NCBI GenBank assembly: GCA_950295325.1
Contig: OX485803.1
Location: 34,551,554 to 34,615,553 of the forward strand
Direction of reading: 5' to 3'
Length of the DNA stretch: 64,000 nucleotides
Origin: Polytrichum commune
Lineage: Eukaryota; Streptophyta; Polytrichopsida; Polytrichales; Polytrichaceae
Shown here: positions 24,896 to 37,349 of the stretch, one piece after another
Numbering within the stretch: position 1 is the first letter of the stretch
Layout: every line of letters begins with the position of its first letter
Program-made: the position numbers and the translations under genes
Notes under the pieces: model-generated
The model's database searches: none
Seen by the model: only the letters and a program-made list of their open reading frames with translations
Told to the model about the DNA's origin: nothing

Positions 24896-27800
24896 ATGGG
24901 AGGGATTGGAGCTATGGCGGCCGAGAAGCAGCAGCAACAGCAAGGTGGAGGGCCCAGTAAGAAACAGAGGGCTTTGGTGGACTCTCTTGCCGGTGCTTTT
25001 GCCGGTGGTGTGTCCAGGACTATGGTGTCGCCCTTGGATGTCATCAAGATACGTTTTCAGGTCTCTCTCTCTCCCTTTCTCGTTCACGCACAGACTTTAG
25101 CTACACACAAAAGCACACCTAACGAGCTTAAAGCACTCTGTTTCTTCTTAAGGAAGCGGAAGGGACGTCTACACTGTCATTGAGTTTCTGTGATGTTGGG
25201 AGCCGATTGTTTTTCAATCGAACACCTTCTGTCTTTCTCAACGTTGGAGGAGGACAATAAGGAAGCTTTACTGAGTAGCTACAGTAGTTCCTGCAAATCA
25301 GTGTGAGCTTAGTAGAGAGGGGATTGTGGTAGCAGTGAAATACTTTCCCTTTCTCGATCAGGCACAGACTTAGATACCCACAAGAGCACACCAAACGAGC
25401 TGAAAGTACTTTTTTTACTTTCTAAAGAAAGTGGAAGGGGTGTGTAGTCTGTGATTGAGATTCTGGGATGTTGGGAGCAGATTGTTTGTCTGTCTTTCTT
25501 AACACCAGAAGGACAAGATGGAAGCTCTGATCAGCTATAGAAGTTCCTTAAAATTCAATGTAAGCTTAGACAGGGAATTGTGACAGCAGTACACCTTTCT
25601 TCTGTACAAAGTGAAGTAGCAATGTTAGGGCATGGCATAAATCTATGGCCAGCGTATTGAATGGATTTTGCAATTTGTTCCAAGCATAGAACACTATATT
25701 TTAAGATCCTCAATCGGGGCTGAGAAACACCATGTAGAGCATGAAGTTGACCTAATCGGAGAAAAAAGTAATTGTATTGGAGTGCACCTGGGACAAGGAA
25801 GAGTTTGAAAAGTGCAATACCTACCCAGATATAGAAAAAATCTGGACTAGATAATGGCCGTCCTTGCAAACAGGACTGAGGTAACAATTACATGTATGAG
25901 GAGCTTACATAGTTGTTACTATCAGTTTGGACCAGAACAATGAGGGATCGAGTCACTGCAGTCTTTCCTTTTCCAGTCTGCGAAGGGCGTAGAGTATGCG
26001 AAATACATGAGAAAGTTCTGTAGATAATCAGCCTTCAAACTTGTGTTGTGTCTTGTTTTTTTGTGAGTGTTTGTGTGTATGTGTAGAAAGCATAGCAATA
26101 AAGATTTGGAGACAGTTTGTCCGTGTGTTGCAAGACAGGTACAGCTGGAGCCGACAAGTAGACGTGCATGGGCTGCCAGTGGTATGACTGGAGGAGTTTC
26201 AAAGTATACAGGCATAGTACAAGCTACAAAAGACATATTGCGGGAGGAGGGAGTCCGGGTAAGTGTGCAAGTTTTTTTTGAAGTCATAGTACATCTGAAT
26301 TCTTGTGATGCACATTGAGGAGGAAAAGTGTTGAGATTTTTTTCATGTCCTTTGCTAAGGTATGCAGCATTCCTTGGTATGTCTTTAACAAGAACCTACT
26401 CCCTTGACGGGTTTTGGGGGCAACTCAAGGGAATTGTCAACCAAATGGGGCCTACTAAATGGTAGTACAAAGATGGTGTTTAAAGAAGTGAGTATAAGTG
26501 CGTTCGCTTAGAATTAAACCTCTAGTTGGCCACCATTATGTAGTTTTGCTGGTAGCACTTATTACCACAACCAGCATTTTGTTAATAAGCTTAGGATGAA
26601 CTTATGCCTCACTGTGTCATGTCAAGCGAAGAATCAAAGCAAACTATGATGATTTTGTTTACTCCTGATGGTATGAGTGTTCTGGGTGATTTTGACTTGT
26701 TCTGATAGTAGAGACTTCATGGTTTGTACTGCAGGTTGTTGGTCTTCGATAGTGTCATGTTCTGTAGGAGGTCATATTCTTGTTCCTTATTTTCAAGAAT
26801 TAATAGGGTGATTGGTTTGTCAGGGTTTCTGGCGAGGAAATGTCCCAGCACTTCTCTTGGTGATGCCGTACACTGCCATCCAATTTGTTGTTCTTCAGAA
26901 TTTCAAAAGTCTGGTTTCAGGATCTACAGAGGAAGGTCAGCATCTATTATGTGCAACTTGTGTTGATAAGGATATCACTGATTTTCATTCTATAAATAAA
27001 GTTCATATTTGGAGTTACAAACTATCATAGCTGTTCCTCTTGGAGTGCAATCAGCTTGTGAGCACTAAGGTAGAGGGTGCTAAAAGCAACACTCCATTCA
27101 AAACCAACACCCTAAATTCTTGCACAATAAGTGCATATTGATTCTGAGAATGTTCACCAGCTTAACATCAGGTTCCCAAGCGGCTATGGGTAATCTACCA
27201 ATGAAACTTTGAACCCTAATAATTTTGTGTACAAAAGTCCAAGAAGGCCTACTTTGGTGTGTTGGTTACCCCTTCCCAATTGCTAATGATAAACATTCAA
27301 TAATGGTAGATATACTTGGCGCTAAAATTGACGGTTTTAGCATCCTCTACCTAAGTGGTGTTTGGATTTGGTTCTCATTTGTAAAAACACGTCTGCTTGA
27401 GGGTTGATGAGAACATGCTGTGGTTTTGTGTGTTTGCAGCTGATCACAAGCATCTGAGTCCATCCATGTCCTACTTAGGTGGGGCTGTTGCAGGAAGTGC
27501 AGCAACAATCGGTTCTTACCCATTTGACCTTTTGCGCACCATCCTTGCATGTCAAGGTGAACCAAAGGTGACAATTCTGGAAGCCTGTAATTAATCCTTT
27601 GGAGTTCCGATGATCCTTGAAACACATGAGATTAGTTATGCACAATTGGGAACTGTACTTTCTGGATGTGTTTGTGATGCCACATGTACCTCATGTGAAT
27701 ATTTCTGTTGGCTATTCTATGCCTCTTGACCATTTGAAAGGGGACGACCTGAATTATGTGTTGAGTTGGTTCAATTTTTATTTATTTCAGTTTATTTCAT

Positions 27801-28904
27801 TCCATGGTCTAGTCAACTGATGTCGAAGACTAACGATGAATTATATATTTCTGGGTGTAGGTCTATGCAAATCTGAGATCTGCCCTGCTTGACATACTAC
27901 GGACAAAAGGGGTGGCAGGCCTGTATTCTGGATTGACACCTTCGCTAGTTGAAATTGTTCCATATGCTGGTCTTCAATTTGGCTCCTATGACTCTCTGAA
28001 GCGCTGGACTCTTGTAAGTAATCTTGCTTTCATTTACTGTAGATCACAGAAGACTGACCACTTCCATCTATGGAGTGAAATGAAAGAGATCAGTGTGTAT
28101 ATGAAGTGTAGTGCAGTCTTACAGTTATAATCTTCGCCAAATTCTTGTTGTCACAAAATGTAGTTAAGTGGATAAGTTGATTGGGTGTGAGTGACCCTTT
28201 CTGGTTTAGAAGCAATGATATGAAAATTTCAAGTGGATGCATTAACCATGTTCCTTATCTTGTCATGGTGCACTTGGCAGGCAATGAATCAATGGAGTGG
28301 TGTGGGAAGTGCAGATGGTTCGTTATCTAAATTACAGAATTTTGTCTGTGGACTAGGAGCTGGATTATTTTCGAAACTGTGTTGTCATCCCCTTGATGTG
28401 GTCAAGAAGCGGTATCAGGTGGTCCTTTGTTTTATCAATCTCAACTTGGTCGTCCTCACTCATGGTTATGTTGAGATTATTGTTGGCCCTATCAATTTAG
28501 TGGGGATGCCTTTTTAGATGTGATCTTGAAGCGGATTATTCTCTTAATGGCATGGGTTTGGTGACATTTTCATTGACAGACTTGAGAAGAATGGACATCT
28601 TCACTCCTAAAGTAGCCCAAGGATTTCTGATGTTTAACTGCACTTAAACGCATTGATGGGCTACTAATGACAGTCTCCCTTGTTACAGGTAGAAGGCCTA
28701 ATGCGGGATCCACGTTATGGTGCTAGAGTAGAACATAAAGCTTATAAAAACATGTGGGATGCCATAAAGAGGATAGTAGCACAAGAGGGGTGGAGGGGAT
28801 TGTATAAGGGCACCTTGCCCTCAATTGTAAAAGCAGCACCTGCTGCAGGCATTACATTCTTTGTTTATGAATCCTCATCTGATTGGTTGAGGTCCAACTT
28901 ATGA
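24896..28904 (+). CDS. Mitochondrial carrier, thiamine diphosphate carrier type
   Basis: Inner-mitochondrial-membrane transporter of the SLC25 family. It most resembles plant thiamine diphosphate carriers that bring the cofactor to mitochondrial dehydrogenases. Seven exons with GT-AG introns: 24896-25060, 26139-26258, 26824-26935, 27440-27567, 27861-28013, 28281-28418 and 28689-28904, totalling 1032 nt and 343 aa, the usual length. The three carrier repeats each show the signature: [20 protein letters not shown] and [11 protein letters not shown]. Each is followed by a matrix-helix pattern (GFWRGN, GLYSGL, GLYKGT). Other family features are [25 protein letters not shown] and the end SDWLRSNL. 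The start could instead be the ATG at 24914, giving a slightly shorter poly-Gln N terminus. Intron 1 (1078 bp) contains a tandem duplication. Substrate is inferred from similarity, not shown. Confidence 0.92.
25070..25600 (+). repeat. Old tandem duplication inside carrier intron 1
   Basis: About 25070-25345 and 25346-25600 are diverged copies (offset about 275). Shared anchors are CCTTTCTCG, GCACAGACTT, AGCACACC, ACGAGCT, GATGTTGGGAGC and GATTGT. The first copy starts only about 10 bp from the splice donor. Confidence 0.8.
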
Positions 28905-31900
28905 TGTTGTTCTCCTATTAATTTTAATTTGCAATAAAACTTGTCTCTAATATTGGAGTTTGATTCAAGCTGCATGTATTTCCTCCTGTCAGATTACATT
29001 TTATAGGTTTCTATTTTCAGATCTGCAGGAGTGGTGGATAATCCGATAATGGTAACCTGAAGTAACCTACTCTGAACGTAAGTAGGTGAAAAGATCTTTT
29101 ATAGTAATGTGTGTATTTAGGTATGTTGACTCCCTATACTTCTCTGTAGATTAATTCAAACATTAGTCTATTGCCAGCTTGAGACGGACACTGTCCCACA
29201 TGATTAAAAGGTGAGGCAAACTGTTAAGGAATTTAAACACCCTTCCTTGTATGAGCAAACAAAGGGAGTAGGGGTAGCCAGCAGGTCTCACTCTTGGAGA
29301 AACTGTCGTTTTGCATTAGTCCTTTTTTGTGTGGAGTACTTGCATGTTCACATTTGATGGATCTTTACTGAGCGATTTCGTGTGGTCCTCCTTGACTGGA
29401 CTTTAAGGCTCCTCAAAAGGTTCTTTTTTGGGCTAGTGCAGGTTCTATCCCTCTGAATCTGTTTTGCCAGCATGCACAACAACCTTCAGTTCTTGTGGTC
29501 TTGGAGTTGTATTGTTGTCTACATTCATATAAACTTATAGACAATAGTATAATCACAGGACACTCAAAAAGCTCTTGAAAAGCTCGATGTGGGGCTTGAT
29601 GACCCTACAGTAATTGCACCCCTATTGGAATGCACCTTCAGTGATTTCTGATGTATAACTTACATAAGAGCATTTCCAGCCTCCCTTGCAAAGACGGAGG
29701 CTCTGCAGTGCAGCCAAGGGTGTGTGGATTGTGAATGGGGGAACGAACCTGTGGTTCCATACTGCCTGGCTTGGTAGATGGAGCTAAAACTGTCGCTTTA
29801 AGCGCTGATTGTATATAATTATTATATCGACAAAGTTTGCTATTTCTCGTCCACAAATTGTAAGGGGATTCCACCGCACCAAAGCAAGCATTATTTGAAT
29901 TCTGCATGCAATTATAAGGGTCCAAATTTTCAAGACATTGTTAAATTGATCACACAATGGTCAAATCAATCATAGTCGATACATAAGGTGTCGATTAGGC
30001 TCTGACTTGTCATCCAAGTTGATCAAATTTATTAGTTCTAACACCGAGTTGATGTCTTGCTCCTCTTCATGCGTACAATGAAAAATCAAAATTTGAAAGG
30101 TCATGTGACCTTGCGACGGATCTTTGTGGTTGTTTTAACAAACATGTGGTCAATTTAACAATTTCCAAATTGATTGGTATATGACTTCAAACCTAGATAT
30201 TGGGGCCTGATGTTAAAGGTGGTGGATGTTCTCAACATCAATGTCTATATACAATGGAGCCCATGGTGGTGGGAGTCTATAAAAGATGGACATGTCCATA
30301 GCTTCCAAAGAAAAGGGCCACACAATAAATTTTTTTTCCCAACAAACATGTGACAAGAAAGAGGAAACAAATGTAAAAAGGTGGGGACTACAAGTGCAAA
30401 AGGTGGGCTATGGTGGGGAAAACTATGGGGAGGTGGCATGCATGGACCTAAGGTGGCGACATGGCATGGGGCAAAGTAGGACAATCTAATTAAAAAGAAA
30501 AGAAAATCATATTCTTCCTTTAATCGCTCCATGGAGGCATGATGGTAGGTCATGAGGGGCTTATGAGCATGGGCATGGACATACATGCATATGGTGAGAA
30601 TGAATGGACAAGGGCATATGGTTGCATGATTGCATGGGGTTGGGTTCATCCATGATATTGATTCATATGCACGGGTGCAATACGCTGGTACGGCATGGAT
30701 CCAAGTGAGTGTATTTATATAGTGCAAGATTCTAGGGCATTGAGTGTAGCATGCTTTATCTTACATAACCAAGTTTTGAAATGTATATATACGAAAGAAA
30801 GTGTTTTAAGACATCTATGACCTACACTTTGAGAAATAATAACATATTCATCTTAATCATTATATTCGTTAATCATAGACTTTGGAAAGTCTCAAAATAA
30901 ATGCAAATGGTTTAATATTTGGTTTAAGTTCTTATTGTGATGACATGTATTTGTGCCAAATTAGTTAGTGCCACCCATGCAAGTCGCTTTATTAAGTCAC
31001 ATTGATTTCATTTTTGTGCTTTTTTTATTTTTAAATTGGAAACCTGATCCTTAAATAGTCTCAAAATCATGAAAAAATCTCCAATTACCAAATATAGTGA
31101 TCTTAACTCAACAATTACAAGAAAGTCAATGGCTTTGCATGATTACTGTGTTCAAGTAGGTGGACGGAATTTGATGAACAATAGCTCATTTGAAAGATAA
31201 CTCATTGGAAAGACATTGAGAAGCACTACATTGATATGTGCAATTGGGTTGGTTCACAATAATTTATCAACATTCGCACTATTACTATCACAATAACAAA
31301 CACAATTAGTAATTTCGTAACTGTGGTTGCTATGTGGATGAATGAAAAAAATTCCAATTTTTATTTTTTGATTTTAACCCAAGGTAATTGCATGGGTAAA
31401 GAGGCGGCCTATTTGTGAGGACAACCTACTTGCACATATCAGTGTAGAAGATGGTCTCTTTGTTTCCTTTATTTAAGTTAGGTTTGATCAAGACTCCAAG
31501 ACCAACTAACCCAATGACTTTTGCAATGTTTGGCTAGGCCATATTAAAAAATAACATTAGCATGCCTCAAAGAAGAATGGAACCTAAGCATTTGCAAGTC
31601 AATTTGACTCCCATTGCTAAAGCCATTGTCTTGATTCTCATAGTAATGTGCTTGTGTGGACATCTATAGATTTTTAACCGACATCGATTTATAGCTATGT
31701 CATATCACAAAAGAACATATAACCTCCTTGCACATGCAGTGTGTTGGCAGATATGTTGTGTCCCACCTTATTGATTCAAATGAACTTCCTTTCAAGACTT
31801 TTAAGCTCAATCAAGATGCCTTGATGAAAGTAACAACAACACTTGAGCAACACGGAATGAGTATATAAGAAAGAATCAATCATATTTATAGACATAACTA

Positions 31901-32183
31901 AAGGAGGGACGCAAAATACATTTGTAGAACAATTCAACAAGGAAGAGAAGAAATCTTCTCCATCTAAGAAAAAAGAAAAGAAAAAGTAACGCCCGCACAT
32001 TGTACCGGCGTGAATGCGAGCCCGTTGTCCGAATGCTAAACACGGCGGGCCGTGTTGTAGCATGGGGAGTTGTGCCTCCGTTAGGAGGTGGGCTCTGTTA
32101 GTAAAAAATTAAAAAAAAAAAAGAAAAAAAGTATAGTGTAGGGAGGTTAGTGTAAGGAGTGGGGGGGGGGGGGGGGGGGATAT
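28905..32183. other. Gene-free stretch between the carrier gene and the LINE
   Basis: Apart from the exon-like remnant at 29559-29651, no gene is recognised. A 160-codon frame at 30245-30727 (-) is histidine/proline-rich low-complexity translation without motifs. At 30270-30290 a TATA-like CTATAAAAG occurs. At 32031-32060 there is a palindromic CACGGC/GCCGTG hairpin, and at 32161-32179 a run of 19 G. Confidence 0.4.
29559..29651 (+). pseudogene. Exon-like remnant, unknown gene
   Basis: After a splice-acceptor-like AATCACAG there are 30 open codons ending in TGA that read naturally (TQKALEKLDVGLDDPTVIAP and on, ending FSDF). The segment GLD-D, then V-A, then L-ECT recurs in the remnant at 46956-47208. 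No upstream exon joins it, and it lies beyond the end of the carrier gene. I cannot name the family. Confidence 0.3.
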
Positions 32184-32594
32184 TTAGGGGGGTGCAACGG
32201 GATTTTGTTTGTTATCGAGTTTTCTTTTATTTAATACGAGGTATGTGAGATATTTGATGGCATTTTGATGTATGTTTTTCATGAGGATTTTGATATTAGT
32301 TTTTGGGATTTTGAGGTCTTCTAATTTTTTGATGGAGTGTTCGTGTATGGCACCTCTAACTCCTGCTGTGATGGTTATAAGAGGGTTTGTTTTCCATCCC
32401 TTGCTTTGTATAGTGCTGATTAATGGGTCGTATTTGGCATGTTTGTGTGTTATGGCTTGTTCTGGGAATCTGTCGTGACAGTATGTGAATTCAATGAATT
32501 GGATGGTTCGTGCGTGGGATGGTAGCATGGGTGTTGGGGTGTGGTTAGGGGCTCCTATAATATATAGGATGTCGGGTCTTAGTCTAGCGTGACA
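32184..32594 (-). pseudogene. LINE segment: C-terminal restriction-like endonuclease core
   Basis: It is separated from the RNase H segment only by an in-frame TAG at 32595-32597, and the frame is the same on both sides. It begins CHARLRPDILYIIG, then IQFIEFTYCHDRF, then KHAKYDPLI, GWKTNPLITITAGVRG and a basic end. RPD followed by a hydrophobic strand and E matches the PD...(D/E) core of the R2-type restriction-like endonuclease. The PD-to-E spacing (26 residues) is longer than in R2. Together with the CCHC and RHN motifs just upstream it completes that module, which nicks target DNA in R2-like LINEs. Confidence 0.7.
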
Positions 32595-33611
32595 CTAACA
32601 GCCGGTTTGAGGGCATAGGCATTCAATGAGCCATTCGGGGACTGTTTGTTCTTGCTTGTTGTTGTTGATATTACCTGCATTTGTTAGTGTGTAATATCTA
32701 GTGTGTTTGTTGGCTTGGAGTGTTTGGATGATGAGATGTACTGCCTTGTTGTGGCGTGCTATTCTTAGGCCCTTTAAGTATGGGTGTTTGCACGTTGAGA
32801 GTAAGTGTGGCCATGTGTCCCTTTCATTTTTACGGCATAATGTACAGTTTGGGTTTTGAAATTTGAGGGGCCAAAAAATATTCTTTCTATGGTTACCCAT
32901 GTATTGGGCATATCGAAATTTTAAAGTTTGGGTGATTCGAGCGTCCGTTATTTTATTGTTTTTCCAAAAGTGATTGGAGAGTTTGTGGTTTATTTGGTCG
33001 TTGGAGAGCCATTTGTCTACATATGGGTGTTTATGTTGGGCCAACCTAATTTCTTGTTTTTCGTGTGTTTTTGTGATGAATGTGTGCAAGTTTCGGATTG
33101 CCCCATTGCGTGTTGCTGTGGGACAACTTGTTAGCCAATATGGTGTAGCGTGTGCGATGTGTATATGGGGTGTGGGAGTGGGTTTTTCTTTATTTGTGCC
33201 TTCGTTGGCTAGTGCATTGGCTATTTCATTTCCTTTGATGCCCGTGTGGGCACGTACTTTATGTATATGTACTAAGTGTGGTGTTAGGTAGATTTGGTGT
33301 ATTATGGCGGCTATGAGGATTTTGTCCGGGTGGTGGTGTTGTGAGGTTGGGTGTTGTATATGGTTACTAAGTAGGTATATGCTATTAAGGCTATCTGTAA
33401 AGATGTGTGTTTCGATTTTTGTGACTTGAATGGTTTTGACTGCTATGTATATAGCATTTAATTCTGCTCTAAGTATGTTTTGATATCCTGGTAGTCGTTC
33501 TGCTATACGGATGTTTGTGTTGGGGCTATATACTCCTGATCCTGCTATGTCACCCTCTATTTGACCTTCGGAGTTCTTAGTTGGTGGAATGAATGAGCCA
33601 TCTGTGTACAT
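32595..33611 (-). pseudogene. LINE segment: RNase H domain, then CCHC and RHN motifs
   Basis: 338 codons. RNase H type I motifs appear in order: YTDGS (first Asp), ILRAELNAI (Glu), IFTDSLNSI (Asp) and HTGIKGNEIAN (final Asp). All four catalytic residues are kept. Downstream come CTLC, HLLSTC and ARHN (32.75-32.85 kb), which are the CCHC zinc motif and RHN motif that precede the restriction-like nuclease core in R2-type elements. The frame continues after the stop into the nuclease segment. This is the best preserved part of the element. Confidence 0.85.
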
Positions 33612-35949
33612 GCATTGTTGTGGGTGGAATTTGGGGGATGTTGGTGGTAGTATTTAATGGGGAGGTTTGATTGGGGGATTGTTGGTGGGGGGAGGATGTT
33701 TTTTATGGGGGCGTTTTTCCATATGTTTGAGAATTTAATGTGGTAATTTGGCGTTGTGGGTTTGATTGGGAATGTGTCTATGGGTGCGTTGATGGTATGT
33801 TCTAGTACTTGTGCGAGGTCTTGTGGGGTTTTTAGGCTTGGTGTGAGTTTGGCATGGTTATGTATACATAGTATTGTTGTGAGTGAGGGTTCTACGTATT
33901 GGTATTATTTTGGCCATTCCGGCATAGGGTTATATAGTATGGTATGCGGAGGGATGGTTGTGAGGGTGTGTATGTCACCATTTGTGGTAAGTAGGATTTG
34001 TTGTGTGGTCCAGTCGTTATGGTTGATTATGAGTATGGTGATCGTGTTTGAGTCTTCTTTGGCCGCCATTCTAGCCCAGTGGATGGCTTCAATGGTTGTT
34101 TTATGGTCTGTGGGGTAGGCTAGACCAATACCTTTCCATCTAGATATTTGTGCATGTCCTAGGGAGCCAAATATTATGTCTCGGTTATGGGGTGAGTGAT
34201 ATTGTGTGAGTTGTGTGGGGCATGTGAGTGGGGATGAATAGTAGGAGTGCGTGATTTTGAGGGATTTTATTAATGTTGTGATAATTGTCGGGTGTATTGT
34301 ATGGTGCATGTTTTGGGGTTGTATGTTTTTTGGCTTTCTTTTGGGGAGTATGGTTATGTATCTTTGTATTAGCCGAAGTATTTCAGTTTCAAAGTTTTGT
34401 GGTGGGGGTTGGAGGGCTTTTGTAGTTTGTGAGAAGTGGTGGTAAGAGAATTGGTTCCATAGCCATTGTAGCCTTTCTGTAGTGATAGTGGCCATGTAGT
34501 TTCCTTTTTGGTCATATATGTTGGCTTCGGAGTTTTGTAGTTGGATGGTTGGTTGGTTTACTTGAATGTCTTTATCCGGGTTGCATTCTTATCTGTATAA
34601 TTTTAGGTTGGTGATGTGAAGAGGGGGGTGTATGAATTTGTTGTCTTTTGATTGTATGTGGTTGAGGCAATTAGCATATGTGTGGGTGGCTAATAGTTCG
34701 GCTTGTTTTGTGTGATATTGTGTAATACATCGTATGTTATGTTCTAGAAATATATTATCCGGGTGTAGTAGTTCTACCTCACTTCTCCATTGTTGTGTGA
34801 TGCCTTGTGGGGCTTGCCATTGGCAAAGGTAGTTCGTCCTTATTGCTTGTGCACCCCATTTGTCTTTTTTGGTGGAGGTCTTTTCTTTTATTATTGTTTG
34901 GATTGCTTGTCCTAAGGGGGGGGGGATGTTGACCATGACCTCGCTTTGTGGTGGTGTTTGTTGTATTGGGTTTGTAGAGTTTGTGGGTGGGGGGGGGGAA
35001 CATTATTGTTGCTTGTTGGAGAGTCTCTTTGATGGTTTTGGGTATGTGTTTGTATGTGGATTGAAATTCTTTTGGGGTTAGTATGGCTTTGGTAGTGGGG
35101 TTTTGGATTTGTGTTAGTGTGGTAATGCCGTATATGTATAGTTTGTCTAGATATTTTTGGGTCTTGGCTTTGGATATATCCGTTAGGGTGTTATAATTTG
35201 GGTTGATTTTCCAAGTTCTTTCTAGTGATGTTTCTTTGATGGGGAATGCTTGGCTTGTAGAGTGGACGTGGATTTCGTATTCTCTTTCAAGGAGAAAGAG
35301 TGTTCGGGCTATAGGGGAACGGACACATGCTTGTTGTTTGAATTTGGGAAGGTGTTGGACCCCACCATACTTGGCCGCTATATGTTTGGTTAGCCCTTGG
35401 TATATAATGCCTAATTGACCCGGGTCGTTAAGTGCTTGGATTAGTTGTTGTCCTATGTATCGGATGTAGTCGGGTAGTAGGGAGGTTACGTTAATGCCAA
35501 AGCTCTCTTGTGGGAGGTGGGTGAGGATGTTGGCCGAGTTTTTAGGGATGTTGCAAATTTCTTTGGTTAATTTGCTAATGATTTTATCTAATTTTTTAAT
35601 ATCCGGTTTGGAGAATGGGACGGCGTAGTAGGCGTATGCTATTCGCGGTTTAATGACTGTATTCAAGATTTTGATTTTTTGTGTGAGGCTAGCCGGTGAG
35701 GTAGTTAGGAGTTGGCTTTGTTGTTTGACTTTCTTCATCGTTATTTTTTTTTGTTGGTTCCATTTGAATGACGGTGTAAGGTTTATTCTTAAGGACGTAT
35801 ATGGTTCGTTTTGGGTGAGGATGGGGAAATTTTGAGAGTTGTATGTGATATGTTGTGATTGGATGTATGCTTTGAAGGTAGAGGGTTTTAGTTTAGATTT
35901 ATTAGGGCATCCAGTAATGACACATTTTGATAGGTTGAGGTCCATGTGG
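33612..35949 (-). pseudogene. LINE segment: RT thumb and long linker to RNase H
   Basis: It continues from the RT across an in-frame TGA (about 35951) that probably replaced a Trp codon (FAK-stop-SHMDLNLSKCVITG; LINEs usually have Trp there). A large open stretch to about 34940 includes IKPRIAYAYYAVPFS, the thumb region. A frameshift falls at poly-G/poly-C tracts near 34920-35000. Three further in-frame stops lie at about 34590, 33905 and 33656. The linker of several hundred residues has no domain that I can name. Confidence 0.65.
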
Positions 35950-37349
35950 GATCATTTCGCGAATTTTTGGAGTTTTGTCACTTGTGGTTGAATGTGTAGT
36001 ATATTGTCTGTTATAATAGCTAGGTTATCCGCATAAGCGGTTGTGGTGCATGTGGCCGATGACGTGTTGAAATGATAACCTATATTGTCTTTCTCGAGCC
36101 ATCTTAGTAGTGGTTTGAGAAAAATGATAAAAAAATATGGGCTAAGGGTGTCCCCTTGTATTGTCCCGCGGCTTATTTTTATGGGGGGCGTCGTGCCAAA
36201 ATGACTCCCGGTGAAGAATGTGGTGGAATTGGTGTAGATATTGCCTACGATTTCTACCGCATTTAATGGGTAGCCTAGGTCCTTCATTATGACTAGGAGT
36301 CTTGCGTGGTCTATAGAGCCGAAGGCATTTTTAAAGTCTATATACGTTAAGTATATGTCTTTTGTGATTAGTCTTGCGTCTTCTAAGGTTGCTATAATTG
36401 TTTGAATTTGGCTCGAGGTGTTACGTTGTGATCGAAAACCTTCTTGGCTAAAGTGTAGTAATCTATGTTTTTCTCCGTAGTTTGTTAGGAATGATATTAG
36501 TGTGCTAGTGTGTAGTTTATAAATTGTATTAGCTAGTGAAATTGGTCTATAGTTGGATATGTGGGTGGGGTCATCATTTTTGTGTAATAAGATGGTCTTA
36601 TTATGTTTCTAGTATTGCGGGATCACTCTTTGTTTATAACAATGTTTGAAAAATAAGTATAGGAGGTCCTGCCATTGTATTGGTAGTGTTTTAATGATAT
36701 CATTTGGGATATTGTCTGGGCCCGAGGCTTTCCCTTTTGTTAGGCTTTTGACGCAACAGTCGTAGACTTCTCTAGTGAATTGGTTACTTATTTGTGTGTT
36801 TGGGTTGCCTCGTTTTTCTAAGATGATTCTTTGATGTGAGTGCCACGGATATTTTTGTATTGCACATATGCACGTATTAAGATGGTCCGTGGTGTCCTCA
36901 CATAGGGGGGCTTGTCTTTGGAATGATGTTTGTTGGGTATGGTATATCTTCTTGGCTATCTCGGCGGGGTTGGTGAAGATTTGACCTTGGGGGTTTTGTA
37001 TACAATCAAGTATGTTGGTGGTTGTGGGGTTAAATATTTTTTTGTGGATTATTTTGGGTTTAGTGTTTAGTAAGATTATATATTTGTTAATGGTTGCTTT
37101 GCAATTAAGTAAAGTTTGCTTGGTTATGAATTTGGGGCTTCTATCTTCGCGCATTTTCCTATGATGGCTAGCTGTGCAATCCATGTGTATATTTCTGTGG
37201 GGTGGAGGGGTGGTGGTGGAATATTGGGGTTTCTTATTAGTTGGAGGTTTTTGATATCTGAGTGGTTATGTAGTTGTGTGTGCGGGTAGTGACATGCGGC
37301 TCTGATGGCTTTCCGGGTGTTGTGGTATATTCTTTCAGTTGATGTTTCC
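35950..37349 (-). pseudogene. LINE segment: reverse transcriptase
   Basis: RT motifs occur in order: KGKASGPDNIPNDIIK, then NYRPISLANTIYK, EGFRSQRNTSSQI, motif A TYIDFKNAFGSIDH (Asp codon at 36336-36338), RGTIQGDTLSPYFFI, and motif C at 36024-36035. Motif C reads AYADN where YADD is expected. A TAG at about 36610 interrupts the strand between motifs (VIPQY-stop-KHNKTILLHKND) where a Trp is usual. Frameshifts near 37150 and 37350 separate it from the APE segment. It is non-functional as it stands. Confidence 0.85.

Noticed and set aside
30245-30727. 160-codon frame on the - strand
   Set aside because: Low-complexity His/Pro-rich translation, no motif, no start or splice context.
32161-32179. 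G19 run as a functional end signal of the LINE
   Set aside because: Homopolymer of this length may be a sequencing or assembly artefact, and nothing pairs with it.
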